DNA of 64,000 bases, taken from NCBI GenBank assembly GCA_964530625.1, contig CAZHAK010000012.1:1-64000 (forward strand), read 5' to 3'. Shown in pieces: positions 17,427 through 25,642 of the stretch. The notes beneath the pieces are model-generated. The model had not been told where the DNA came from. It saw only the letters and a list, made by a program, of their open reading frames with translations, and made no database searches. The position numbers and the translations under genes are program-made. The stretch's first letter is position 1; every line of letters begins with the position of its first letter. Source of the DNA: JABWCQ01 sp964530625. Lineage in GTDB: Bacteria; Electryoneota; RPQS01.

Positions 17427-17645
17427 TTACTTATAGCGGTACGTGATGCGTCCGCGGCTGAGGTCATAAGGAGACAGTTCCACGGTGACTTTGTCGCCGG
17501 GCAGGATCTTAATAAAATGCATGCGCATTTTGCCCGAGATGTGACAGAGAACTTTGTGTCCATTCTCCAGAACTACGCGAAACGTAGCGTTGGGCAGACA
17601 CTCCTCGATCACGCCGTCAACCTTAATGGACTGTTCTTTGGAAAT
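17427..17645 (-). CDS. infA: Translation initiation factor IF-1, ATT start codon
   Basis: IF-1 binds the 30S A site and helps IF-2 and IF-3 in initiation. From the ATT at 17645 the product has exactly 72 residues, the family length: SKEQSIKVDGVIEE, LPNATFRVVLENGHKVL and the C-terminal SPYDLSRGRITYRYK. AGAGG lies five bases upstream of the ATT. The frame runs back to the map stop with no ATG, GTG or TTG; the first conventional start is an internal GTG at 17612, which would delete the first beta-strand of the OB fold. AUU start codons are known from infC, where IF-3 discriminates against them; here the same rule would place infA under IF-3 control. Confidence 0.9.
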   Translation of the reverse strand: MSKEQSIKVDGVIEECLPNATFRVVLENGHKVLCHISGKMRMHFIKILPGDKVTVELSPYDLSRGRITYRYK

Positions 17646-17660
17646 AGGAACCTCTAATAC

Positions 17661-18419
17661 TTAAACTACGGTCAAAATATCTGCGTCGCCATCCGTGATG
17701 ACAATTGTATGCTCAAAATGTGCGGCGGGTTGACGGTCGCGCGTCAGCACGTCCCAATCACCAATCATATCCACTTCCGGTCCGCCCATTGCGATCATAG
17801 GCTCAATGGCGATCACCATGTTCTTGCGAAGTAGAGGGCCTTTACCGGGAGCTCCGTAGTTTGGCACTTGCGGATCTTCCCAAAGACTTTTTCCGATACC
17901 GTGTCCCACTAATTCCCGAATCACCGAGAACCCGTGCGATTCCGCGTGTGATTGGACGGCGTGTCCGATGTTAGACAATCTCCTGCCAGCGCGAGCTTGT
18001 TCGATCCCTTTAGCGAGACATTCTTCGGTGACACGAATCAGTTCGGCTTCCCGTTCACTGATCTTGCCGATGGCGAATGTTCTCGCGCTGTCGGCATAGT
18101 ACCCTTCATAGATCACGCCCAGGTCAAGTCCGATAATCTGTCCTTCTTCAATCACGCGGCCCCTGGGCATACCGTGGACGACTTCTTCGTTGATCGAAAA
18201 ACAAACGGAGTATGGGAATTTGACGCCATCGCCGTTCGGATGATTCTTGAAGGCGGGAATGGCTTTCTGTGAACGAATCGTCTCTTCGACAATTTTGTCC
18301 ACGTCGTCGGCATTCGAGCCCGCGACCATAAGCGGCGCGGCGGCTTCAAACGCACTGGCGAGGATTTGCCCTGCTTTGCGCATCAGGCGAATCTCCGCAT
18401 CCGACTTTATGTGAATCAT
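17661..18419 (-). CDS. map: Methionine aminopeptidase, type I
   Basis: Removes the initiator methionine from new proteins. 252 residues, a short type I enzyme without an N-terminal zinc domain. Metal ligands are visible in GLDLGVIYEGYYADSAR (two Asp), ELVGHGIGK (His), AIEPMI (Glu) and FEHTIVIT (Glu); HGMPRG is the other conserved block. Its ATG overlaps the adk stop (ATGA), and infA follows in the same frame 15 bases after its stop. Confidence 0.97.
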   Translation of the reverse strand: MIHIKSDAEIRLMRKAGQILASAFEAAAPLMVAGSNADDVDKIVEETIRSQKAIPAFKNHPNGDGVKFPYSVCFSINEEVVHGMPRGRVIEEGQIIGLDLGVIYEGYYADSARTFAIGKISEREAELIRVTEECLAKGIEQARAGRRLSNIGHAVQSHAESHGFSVIRELVGHGIGKSLWEDPQVPNYGAPGKGPLLRKNMVIAIEPMIAMGGPEVDMIGDWDVLTRDRQPAAHFEHTIVITDGDADILTVV

Positions 18420-19090
18420 TCGCTGATTCCGTCCAACTCAATCAAAACACGCGCGAACACTTCATTCGCGGTGCCCGTACCCGAAACCGTTTTCAAAGCG
18501 CGTTTGCGCTTGTAATAGTCCAGCAACGGCGCAGTTTTTTCGCGATAGATATTGAGGCGCGTTTTCACCGTTTCGGGTTGGTCGTCGTCGCGCTGAACGA
18601 CTTGTGGAGTCTTGCCTTCAGGACACTTGTGCGCAGCAATCGCGGCTGAATCCGAAGTCAAATTGTAGGTCGCGCCGCAACTCAAACAGACTCTGCGGGA
18701 AGCTAACCGTTCAATAATCTCTTCATCCGGAACATCAATGGAAATCACGACGGGAGCAGGCAGATCAAACTCGGTAAGCAGAGTCTCGAGCGCGTCGGCT
18801 TGCGGGACAGTGCGTGGAAATCCATCGAAGATTGCTCCGCGAGCTGTGTCAGGTTTTTTCAAGCGCGACCGAACCAATTCAATCAACAGATCATCAGCGA
18901 CCAATTCGCCTCGGCCCATGATATCCTGTACCTGTTTTCCCAACTCCGATTGCGCTTGAATCTCTGCACGGAGAATATCTCCGGTGGAGATTTGCGGTAA
19001 CTTGAGCGCCTCAACGAGCTTTTTGGCTTGGGTTCCCTTCCCTACTCCAACCGCACCTAACAGAATAATCGAATAGCGGCTTACCGTCAT
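18416..19090 (-). CDS. adk: Adenylate kinase
   Basis: Interconverts ATP + AMP and 2 ADP. 224 residues, long-LID form. The P-loop is GAVGVGKGTQ at about residues 12-21, a variant of the usual GPPGAGKGTQ. IFDGFPRT binds AMP. The LID domain has a zinc site made by CLSCGATYN and HKCPEG. It lies between secY and map, as in many bacteria, and overlaps map by four bases. Confidence 0.96.
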   Translation of the reverse strand: MTVSRYSIILLGAVGVGKGTQAKKLVEALKLPQISTGDILRAEIQAQSELGKQVQDIMGRGELVADDLLIELVRSRLKKPDTARGAIFDGFPRTVPQADALETLLTEFDLPAPVVISIDVPDEEIIERLASRRVCLSCGATYNLTSDSAAIAAHKCPEGKTPQVVQRDDDQPETVKTRLNIYREKTAPLLDYYKRKRALKTVSGTGTANEVFARVLIELDGISE

Positions 19091-19105
19091 CTCAGCACCA
19101 AAAGT

Positions 19106-20434
19106 TTACATTCTGCGGCGGCCACGGATTCGCCCGGATTTCATAATCCCGTCATAGTGTCGCATGACCAAATGCGATTCAATTTGTTGCAGCGTATCGA
19201 GTGCGACGCCGACGATAATCAGCAAGCCAGTGCCGCCAAAGAACTGGGCGACGTTGTAGGACACACCGAATTGTCGAATAAAGATCGTCGGAAGCGTGGC
19301 GATGATTCCCAGGAAGATAGCGCCGGGCAGAGTGACTTTAGACAGAATGTTGTCAATAAAGTCGGACGTCTGCTTGCCGGGTCGAATACCGGGAATAAAT
19401 CCGCCATTCTTCTTCATATTGTCTGCCAGATCAACGGGATTCAGAATAATCGCCGTGTAGAAATACGTGAAGAAGACGATCAGCAGGAACGTCATGGTCG
19501 AATAGACAAAGCTCTCGACGCCGAAGGCCTGTGTAAGATAGTCGCGGAATCCGCCTTCCGGCAGGAACGTCGCCACCGAGGATGGCACGAACATGATCGA
19601 CTGGGCGAAGATGATGGGCATCACACCGGCGGAATTGACACGCAGCGGAATGTGCGTTGAGACACCACCGTACTGTTTGCGGCCCACGTTGCGCTTCGCG
19701 TACTGAACCGGAATCTTGCGCACGCCCTGGGTAAGAATGACGACCGAGGCCGTGATCACGAACAACAGTACCAAGAACACGACTTCCATCGCGATGTGAC
19801 GCTGTCCGGTAGCAACCATCGTGAACTCTTCCAAGATCGCCGACGGCAGAGTATTGATAATCCCCACCATGATGATCAACGATATACCGTTACCGATACC
19901 GCGTTCGGTAATCTGCTCACCGAGCCACATAATAAAAGTGGTTCCAGCGGCCAGCGTAATCATGGTCAAGAGATTAAAACCAATACCCGGGTCCGGCACG
20001 ACGGGCACACCGGACGGCGATACCAAACGGGTCAAGAAAATCGAAACACCACCAGCCTGCATGGCGGACAACAGAACGGTACCGTAGCGGGTAAGCTGAG
20101 TAATTTTCTTGCGGCCCTCTTCGCCTTCTTTTTGCAGCTTCTGGAAATACGGTACGACCGAACCCATAAGCTGGAAAATAATCGAGGCGGAGATGTACGG
20201 CATAATACCGAGGGCGAAAACGGTGGCGCGTTCAAAGGCACCGCCGACAAACATATCATAGAGGCCAAACAGCGTCGTGCGGTTGGCGGCCATGAACTCG
20301 CCCATCGCGCTGGCGTTAATTCCGGCCAGCGGCACGTGACCACCGATGCGGTACACGAGCAAAATGAGCAACGTAAACAGAATACGATCACGCAGCTCAG
20401 GGATTTTGAAGATGTTCGCGAAACGGTCGAGCAT
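19106..20434 (-). CDS. secY: Preprotein translocase channel subunit SecY
   Basis: 442 residues with ten membrane helices, forming the protein-conducting channel with SecE and SecG. RIGGHVPLAGIN, LGIMPYISASII and the cytoplasmic loop RKIPVQYAKRNVG that contacts the ribosome and SecA are typical. The ATG overlaps the rplO stop (TAATG), so translation is coupled. secE of the same channel is at 45307-45489. Confidence 0.97.
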   Translation of the reverse strand: MLDRFANIFKIPELRDRILFTLLILLVYRIGGHVPLAGINASAMGEFMAANRTTLFGLYDMFVGGAFERATVFALGIMPYISASIIFQLMGSVVPYFQKLQKEGEEGRKKITQLTRYGTVLLSAMQAGGVSIFLTRLVSPSGVPVVPDPGIGFNLLTMITLAAGTTFIMWLGEQITERGIGNGISLIIMVGIINTLPSAILEEFTMVATGQRHIAMEVVFLVLLFVITASVVILTQGVRKIPVQYAKRNVGRKQYGGVSTHIPLRVNSAGVMPIIFAQSIMFVPSSVATFLPEGGFRDYLTQAFGVESFVYSTMTFLLIVFFTYFYTAIILNPVDLADNMKKNGGFIPGIRPGKQTSDFIDNILSKVTLPGAIFLGIIATLPTIFIRQFGVSYNVAQFFGGTGLLIIVGVALDTLQQIESHLVMRHYDGIMKSGRIRGRRRM

Positions 20435-20871
20435 TAGGCGGCAACCACACTACCACCAGCGGCGGTAATTTTCTCAGCGGCAGCCTTCGACACCGTGCAC
20501 ATGGAAATCTGATACGCGCGATCGGCATCACCCATCGCGAGGATTTTCACGGCGGATTCGGCGTAGCGAATCAAACCGGCATTCTTCAATATCTCCGGGG
20601 TCACCGTGGTGTCTGACAATCTTTTCAGGTCACGCAGGTTGACGACTTCATTGCCTTCAGCCCAAACATTCGTAAAACCGCGCTTCGGTAAGCGGCGATG
20701 CAACGGCATCTGACCACCTTCAAAGCCGCGCTTATGTACGGAGCCTGAGCGCGAATAATATCCCTTTTCACCACGTCCGGAAGTCCCCCCCACGCCGGAA
20801 CCGGGACCGCGTCCGAGGCGCTTTTTTGTCTGAGTGGAGCCGGGAGCGGGAGTGAGTTTATTCATACCCAT
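20434..20871 (-). CDS. rplO: 50S ribosomal protein L15
   Basis: 145 residues from the ATG at 20871, which overlaps the rpmD stop as TAATG and lies about ten bases after GGAG. An alternative ATG is six bases on; a frame back to 20904 runs into rpmD. KKRLGRGPGSGVGGTSGRG and GFEGGQMPLHRRLPKRGF are the family blocks. L15 is a late 50S assembly protein. Confidence 0.95.
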   Translation of the reverse strand: MGMNKLTPAPGSTQTKKRLGRGPGSGVGGTSGRGEKGYYSRSGSVHKRGFEGGQMPLHRRLPKRGFTNVWAEGNEVVNLRDLKRLSDTTVTPEILKNAGLIRYAESAVKILAMGDADRAYQISMCTVSKAAAEKITAAGGSVVAA

Positions 20872-21068
20872 TAGCTGCTGGCTCCTTCGTTGACTTGCTT
20901 CCATTCGACCATGTGCGAAACTTTCGCGATCATGCCACGAATAGCGGCGTTATCGGGCAGGATTCTCGTTTCATTCAAACGATGAAATCCGAGAGCTTCG
21001 ATGGTGCGCCGATGAAAGTAGGGTCGAGACGCGACGCTACGGATAAGTTTAATTTCGAGCTTTGCCAT
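20871..21068 (-). CDS. rpmD: 50S ribosomal protein L30
   Basis: 65 residues, bacterial short form. LEIKLIRSVASRP, then RTIEALGFHRLNETR and the MIAKVSHMVEW strand identify it. It lies between rpsE and rplO as in the spc operon. Confidence 0.95.
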   Translation of the reverse strand: MAKLEIKLIRSVASRPYFHRRTIEALGFHRLNETRILPDNAAIRGMIAKVSHMVEWKQVNEGASS

Positions 21069-21116
21069 GGTGCTATGAGATAAGTGAGCGCGCGACAGTC
21101 ACGCGATCAGACTTAT

Positions 21117-21662
21117 TTAGAGAGTGAAGACTTCTTTTGTAGTGATACCTCGACGCGCTGCCACCATGCGGGCGTCGTTCATTCCTTCCAGCGCGCGGAA
21201 GACCGCTTTGACGACATTGTGCGGGTTATTCGTGCCCATCACCTTCGTCAAGACATCGCGCACGCCGAGACACTCCATAACCATACGAACCGAACCACCG
21301 GCGATGACGCCCGTACCGGCAGAAGCGGGACGCAAAAACACTTTGCCCGCTCCAAATTTTCCGTGCGTGGCATGCGGAAGTGTTTGACCTAAAAGCGGGT
21401 AGCGCTTCAGACTGCGCTTGGCCACTTCAGTGCCTTTGCGGATGGCGTCGGCGACTTCATTCGCTTTGCCGAGACCGAAGCCTGCACGTCCATGTCCATC
21501 GCCGACGATGACGATAGCATTGAACGAGAAGTTACGACCGCCCTTAACGACTTTGGCGACGCGATTGACTGCGACGAGTTTTTCGAGCAGGGATTCTCCG
21601 CCGGCATATTCAGCCGAGCGGTCTTCGCGGTCACGGCCGCGGCGGGGATTATTGCCGTTCAT
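21117..21662 (-). CDS. rpsE: 30S ribosomal protein S5
   Basis: 181 residues. The double-stranded-RNA-binding domain is at LLEKLVAVNRVAKVVKGGRN, followed by GHGRAGFGLGKANEV and ASAGTGVIAGG. S5 guards decoding accuracy and the mRNA entry channel. The first ~20 residues are a charged leader of the kind often seen. Confidence 0.97.
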   Translation of the reverse strand: MNGNNPRRGRDREDRSAEYAGGESLLEKLVAVNRVAKVVKGGRNFSFNAIVIVGDGHGRAGFGLGKANEVADAIRKGTEVAKRSLKRYPLLGQTLPHATHGKFGAGKVFLRPASAGTGVIAGGSVRMVMECLGVRDVLTKVMGTNNPHNVVKAVFRALEGMNDARMVAARRGITTKEVFTL

Positions 21663-21677
21663 CTGCGCTTACTGTGT

Positions 21678-22049
21678 TTAGAATTTGAGGCCGCCTTTAC
21701 GCGCGCCTTCGGCCACTGCTTTCACGCGGCCATGATACGGGAAGCCGTTGCGATCGAACACAATGGTTTCGATAGATTTTTCGCGAGCTTTTTTCGCGCA
21801 CAAATCGCCGACCAATTCGGCCACTTGCGTGGGGTTTTTACCGTCGGTTTGCCCTTTCAAATCGGGCGACAGTGACGACACACCGAATAGGGTCTGGCCC
21901 GACACGTCGTCCACGAGCTGCGCATACATATGCGCGACACTTCGATAGATAACCATGCGCGGGCGAACGGCGGTACCGTTAACGACCTTGCGGATGTGCA
22001 TCTTGCGGCGCACTCTGGCGCGCTTGCGTATGGCAATTTTTCTTGACAC
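21678..22049 (-). CDS. rplR: 50S ribosomal protein L18
   Basis: 123 residues, typical. The basic N-terminus (RKRARVRRKMHIRK) is followed by RPRMVIYRSVAHMYAQLVDD and the end GFPYHGRVKAVAEGARKGGL. L18 brings 5S rRNA to the 50S with L5 and L25. Confidence 0.97.
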   Translation of the reverse strand: MSRKIAIRKRARVRRKMHIRKVVNGTAVRPRMVIYRSVAHMYAQLVDDVSGQTLFGVSSLSPDLKGQTDGKNPTQVAELVGDLCAKKAREKSIETIVFDRNGFPYHGRVKAVAEGARKGGLKF

Positions 22050-22081
22050 GAATGGAACGCTATCTACAATTTAATAAATGC

Positions 22082-22618
22082 TTACTTACCGGTCTTACCG
22101 GCCTTACGATGAATGTGTTCGCCGGTGTACATGATGCCCTTGCCTTTGTACGGTTCAGGCTTGCGGACTGAACGAATCGTCGCGGCAATCTGTCCGACCA
22201 TCTCACGGTCTACACCGCTGACCATAATGGTAGTCGGGCCAGTGACGTCGGCTTTGACGTCAGGCGGAATCACGACAAAGACGGGATGACTAAAACCGAC
22301 GTTAAGGAGAATGCCGCGCTTTTTGGCTTCGACTTTGAAACCGACGCCGACAATCTGCAACTCTTTTTTGAAACCATCGGTAACGCCGACGACCATGTTG
22401 TTTAACAAAGCGCGCGACAGGCCGTGCAGTTGGCGATGAGCTTTTCCGTCTGTCGGGCGGTGACATGTGAGTGTTCCGTCATCCAACTTGATGGCAATAT
22501 CCTCATGGAACGTGCGTGAAAGCTCTCCCTTAGGTCCTTTAACGGTGACCTCGGGCCCGTTGAGCTTTACCTCGACGCCTTTAGGTAGTGTGATGGGTGC
22601 GCGACCGACGCGTGACAC
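22082..22618 (-). CDS. rplF: 50S ribosomal protein L6
   Basis: 178 residues with two repeated L6 domains. MSRVGRAPITLPKGVEV and the C-terminal EPYKGKGIMYTGEHIHRKAG are diagnostic. L6 supports the sarcin-ricin region of 23S rRNA used by EF-G and EF-Tu. Confidence 0.97.
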   Translation of the reverse strand: MSRVGRAPITLPKGVEVKLNGPEVTVKGPKGELSRTFHEDIAIKLDDGTLTCHRPTDGKAHRQLHGLSRALLNNMVVGVTDGFKKELQIVGVGFKVEAKKRGILLNVGFSHPVFVVIPPDVKADVTGPTTIMVSGVDREMVGQIAATIRSVRKPEPYKGKGIMYTGEHIHRKAGKTGK

Positions 22619-22641
22619 GATGTAACTCCGTGGAAATTAGT

Positions 22642-23037
22642 TTACCAGACTTCAGCCAGGACTTCACCTCCGACTCCGGCGCGTCGCGCCTGATTGCCGG
22701 TCAGTAGCCCTTTGGGTGTCGTCAGAATCGCGATGCCGAGTCCATTCAGCACGCGGGGGATTTCGAATTGATTAACATATCGGCGCAAGCCGGGAGTCGA
22801 GATACGACGCAAGCCTTGGATAGCGGGTTGTCCATTGCTATACTTCAGATAGACTCTAATGAATCCTTGGGGGCCCTCATCAACTTGCACAAAGTCACGG
22901 ATATAGTAGGCCTCGAGCAGAACGCGCGCGAGATCGTGTTTCATTTTGGAGAAGGGAATGTCAACGTACGTTTTACGCGCGTTGATCGCGTTACGCACGC
23001 GAGTCAGGAAATCAGCAATAGGATCGGTTGTCGGCAT
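22642..23037 (-). CDS. rpsH: 30S ribosomal protein S8
   Basis: 131 residues. DPIADFLTRVRNA at the N-terminus and the C-terminal GLGIAILTTPKGLLTGNQAR are the family blocks. S8 is a primary binder of the 16S central domain; in E. coli it represses the spc operon at rplE, but I cannot show that site here. Confidence 0.97.
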   Translation of the reverse strand: MPTTDPIADFLTRVRNAINARKTYVDIPFSKMKHDLARVLLEAYYIRDFVQVDEGPQGFIRVYLKYSNGQPAIQGLRRISTPGLRRYVNQFEIPRVLNGLGIAILTTPKGLLTGNQARRAGVGGEVLAEVW

Positions 23038-23052
23038 GGTTGTGTTTCGTGC

Positions 23053-23238
23053 TTACCAACTTGACTTAACAACACCCGGAATATCACCGGCGTGGGCGAG
23101 ATCTCTGAAGCAGAGCCTGCAGAGGCCAAACTTTTTATAGACAGCGCGCGGACGACCGCATCGGCGGCAGCGTGTGTAGGCTCGCACCTTGAACTTCGGG
23201 GTTTTCTTCGCTTTCGCGATCATGCAGGCTTTAGCCAT
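23053..23238 (-). CDS. rpsN: 30S ribosomal protein S14, zinc-binding type
   Basis: 61 residues, the short S14 type Z. The zinc knuckle is complete (CRRCG and CRLC, about 13 residues apart). The end reads GDIPGVVKSSW. It assembles in the 30S head near S3 and S10. Confidence 0.96.
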   Translation of the reverse strand: MAKACMIAKAKKTPKFKVRAYTRCRRCGRPRAVYKKFGLCRLCFRDLAHAGDIPGVVKSSW

Positions 23239-23259
23239 AGTATCGTCGTTTTGAAAGGG

Positions 23260-23967
23260 TTATGCCGCTGCGGCGACTTTTTTGTCTTCACGCTTACGGA
23301 ACGGAAGGCCGAGCTGTTTCAGCAGTTCGTAGGCTTCTTTGTCCGATTTTGCGCTGGTCACAAAGGTGATGTCCATGCCGCGAATCTTCTCAACCTTATC
23401 GAGGTCAATTTCAGGGAAGATGATTTGTTCACGCAGACCGAGCGAGAAATTGCCGCGACCGTCGAAACCACGATCTGGCAAACCACGAAAGTCACGGATG
23501 CGAGGAGTCGCCATTGAAACAAAGCGATCCAGAAACTCCCACATGGCAGTGCGGCGCAGTGTCACGAAGACGCCGACAGGCATACCTTCACGGAGTTTGA
23601 AATTCGAGACGGATTTGCGTGCTTTGGCGACCGTCGGCTTTTGGCCCGTGATCATCGCGACTTCCTTGACGATGCCCTCAACCACACGCGGGTTCAGAGT
23701 CGCATCACCGCAGCCAACGTTGAGAGTAATCTTCTGCAACCGCGGGAGCTCCATCGGATTTTTGTAACCGAACGTCTTGGTCAGGCCGGGCACGACATTT
23801 TCATTGTAGTGCGTGACAAGACGCGGCACGTAACCTTTCGGGAGCGCGGGGCGCTCACCTGCGACGTTTAGTCCACCGCCCTTGCTGCTGCCGGCTTTGG
23901 CGGGTTTGCCTTGCGGTGCGCCGCCACTTTTCGGTTTCGCTTTGGGTTTTGCTTTTTCAGCGCTCAT
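23260..23967 (-). CDS. rplE: 50S ribosomal protein L5 with N-terminal extension
   Basis: 235 residues, about 55 more than usual. The normal protein begins near residue 46 (YVPRLVTHYNENVVP) and runs through LPRLQKITLNVGCG, TGQKPTVAKARKS, GLPDRGFDGRGNFSLG and DITFVTSAK. Before it lie ~45 residues of low-complexity Lys/Pro/Gly/Ala, and a short KKVAAAA tail follows. L5 binds 5S rRNA and touches the P-site tRNA. The ATG overlaps the rplX stop (TAATG). No SD-supported start lies at the usual position, so the extension is probably translated. Confidence 0.95.
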   Translation of the reverse strand: MSAEKAKPKAKPKSGGAPQGKPAKAGSSKGGGLNVAGERPALPKGYVPRLVTHYNENVVPGLTKTFGYKNPMELPRLQKITLNVGCGDATLNPRVVEGIVKEVAMITGQKPTVAKARKSVSNFKLREGMPVGVFVTLRRTAMWEFLDRFVSMATPRIRDFRGLPDRGFDGRGNFSLGLREQIIFPEIDLDKVEKIRGMDITFVTSAKSDKEAYELLKQLGLPFRKREDKKVAAAA

Positions 23968-24290
23968 TATTCGGGAATCATTTCGTTAGACACGCGCGCA
24001 ATACGGACACGCTTGTTGCCCTCGGCGCTTTTCAAAACAGTATGGCCCACGCGGGTCGGCTTGCCGCTCTTGGGATCAATCAGCATCACGTTAGAAACGT
24101 GGACGGTGCCTTCACGCTTGACGATGCCGCCCTGCTGATTTTGCTGACTAGGCTTGGTGTGGCGCATGATAAAATTCACGCCTTCGACCACGATGCGAAG
24201 TTTGTCGGGAAAGACCTTCAGGACTTTACCGCGTTTTCCGCGATCGTTGCCCGCGGTGACTTGCACCATATCATTCTTACGGATTTTCAT
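23967..24290 (-). CDS. rplX: 50S ribosomal protein L24
   Basis: 107 residues with an N-terminal KOW motif (MVQVTAGNDRGKRGKVLKVF), then NFIMRHTKPSQQNQQGG and PKSGKPTRVGHT. L24 starts 50S assembly and sits at the tunnel exit. It lies nine bases after rplN. Confidence 0.97.
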   Translation of the reverse strand: MKIRKNDMVQVTAGNDRGKRGKVLKVFPDKLRIVVEGVNFIMRHTKPSQQNQQGGIVKREGTVHVSNVMLIDPKSGKPTRVGHTVLKSAEGNKRVRIARVSNEMIPE

Positions 24291-24299
24291 AGCGGTTCC

Positions 24300-24668
24300 T
24301 TAGATCACCTCGGGCGCGAGGGACACGATCTTCATAAATTGTTTGTCGCGCAACTCGCGCGCGACAGGTCCGAAGATACGCGTTCCAATCGGCTCGTTAT
24401 CTTTATTGATCAGCACGGCGGCGTTTTCATCGAAGCGGATGTAGGATCCGTCCGACCGGCGCACTTCCTTGGCTGTGCGCACGATAACAGCGCGCGACTT
24501 GGAGCCCTTTTTTATGTTCGAATTCGGAATCGCCGTGCGCACCGAGACCATGATAATATCGCCGACGGAGGCCGAGCGTCGTCCGGTGCCGCCATAGATC
24601 CGGAAGCAACGGACTTTTTTGGCGCCTGTGTTATCAGCAACATTGAGAACGGTATATTCCTGAATCAT
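24300..24668 (-). CDS. rplN: 50S ribosomal protein L14
   Basis: 122 residues, the exact family length. MIQEYTVLNVADNTGAKKVR opens it, GGTGRRSASVGDIIMVSV and FGPVARELRDKQFMKIVSLA follow. L14 forms an inter-subunit bridge. Confidence 0.97.
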   Translation of the reverse strand: MIQEYTVLNVADNTGAKKVRCFRIYGGTGRRSASVGDIIMVSVRTAIPNSNIKKGSKSRAVIVRTAKEVRRSDGSYIRFDENAAVLINKDNEPIGTRIFGPVARELRDKQFMKIVSLAPEVI

Positions 24669-24671
24669 GGT

Positions 24672-24965
24672 TTACTTCTTCTTCTCAATGATTTCAATCA
24701 GGCGCCAGTTTTTACGCTTGGAAAGCGGTCGCGTTTCCATAATGCGCACTTTGTCGCCGATATTGCATTCGTTCTGACTGTCTTCAGCCATGAACTTTTG
24801 GGAAAGCTTAATATACTTGCCGAACAACGGATGCTTGACGCGGCGTTCAACTTTGACGACGATAGTCTTTTGCATTTTGTTCGAGACCACGAAACCGACG
24901 CGTGACTTACGCAGGCCGCGAGAATCGTCTTTGGAAATCTCTTTTAGGACAGCGACGTCGCTCAT
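24672..24965 (-). CDS. rpsQ: 30S ribosomal protein S17
   Basis: 97 residues. The OB-fold core runs from RVGFVVSNKMQKTIVVKVER to IGDKVRIMETRPLSKRKNW. It has ~20 extra N-terminal residues. The start overlaps the rpmC stop (ATGA). It is an early 16S-binding protein. Confidence 0.96.
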   Translation of the reverse strand: MSDVAVLKEISKDDSRGLRKSRVGFVVSNKMQKTIVVKVERRVKHPLFGKYIKLSQKFMAEDSQNECNIGDKVRIMETRPLSKRKNWRLIEIIEKKK

Positions 24966-25204
24966 TTCACGCTACCTTTGCTCTGGCGGATGCCAAGTTC
25001 ATGCTCACGAAGGAGGGTACGCAAACGCGCAATATCCCGGCGAACGCCGCGGACGCGGACAGTATTCGGCAATTGTCCGGCGTCAAGCTGAAAGCGCAAG
25101 GCTTCCAGATTATCTTCGGATTCGATGAGCCGGTTTTCCAACTCGGCGGGAGCGAGCTCTTTAAGCTCAGTCATTTTTTGGGGTCTTGCGTTTCCGGATG
25201 CCAT
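24962..25204 (-). CDS. rpmC: 50S ribosomal protein L29
   Basis: 80 residues; helical hairpin ELAPAELENRLIESEDNLEA and RVRGVRRDIARLRTLLRE. Most L29 proteins would begin at the internal Met11 (MTELKELAP), which would give 70 residues. Neither start has a clear ribosome site, so the first ATG after the rplP stop is kept. L29 forms part of the tunnel-exit platform. Confidence 0.93.
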   Translation of the reverse strand: MASGNARPQKMTELKELAPAELENRLIESEDNLEALRFQLDAGQLPNTVRVRGVRRDIARLRTLLREHELGIRQSKGSVK

Positions 25205-25210
25205 ACTTGC

Positions 25211-25630
25211 TTACGAGTGAACGGTTTCGCGTTCAACAAACTTGGTTTTAATGGGCAGCTTCTGCGCTGCAAGACGAAGAGCTTCACGCGCGAGTTCGCG
25301 TGTAACTCCTTCGAGTTCAAATAGGATGCGGCCCGGTCGAATGACGGCACAGTAAAAATCAGTTGCGCCCTTGCCCTTGCCTTGACGGACTTCAAGCGGC
25401 TTTTTCGATACGGGCTTGTCGGGGAAGACACGAATCCAGACTTTGCCACCACGTTTAATGTGGCGTGTCATGGCCACACGGGCAGCTTCGATTTGGCGCG
25501 CGGTCATCCAGCAATCATCCATGGCTTTCAAGCCAAATTCACCGAAGGCGACGTCGCACCCGCAGTAGTCGTAGCCTTTGCGGCGGCGGCGCTGCTGTTT
25601 ACGGAATTTAAGTCTTTTGGGCGTAAGCAT
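25211..25630 (-). CDS. rplP: 50S ribosomal protein L16
   Basis: 139 residues. MLTPKRLKFRKQQRRRRKG, then GLKAMDDCWMTARQIEAARV, KVWIRVFPDKPVSKKPLE and GKGKGATDF are the conserved blocks. L16 orients the A-site tRNA at the peptidyl-transferase centre. Confidence 0.97.
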   Translation of the reverse strand: MLTPKRLKFRKQQRRRRKGYDYCGCDVAFGEFGLKAMDDCWMTARQIEAARVAMTRHIKRGGKVWIRVFPDKPVSKKPLEVRQGKGKGATDFYCAVIRPGRILFELEGVTRELAREALRLAAQKLPIKTKFVERETVHS

Positions 25631-25642
25631 GGGTTAATAAAA

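Noticed and set aside
23916..24905. 329-codon plus-strand frame
   Set aside because: Antisense to rplE, rplX, rplN and rpsQ, all certain genes.
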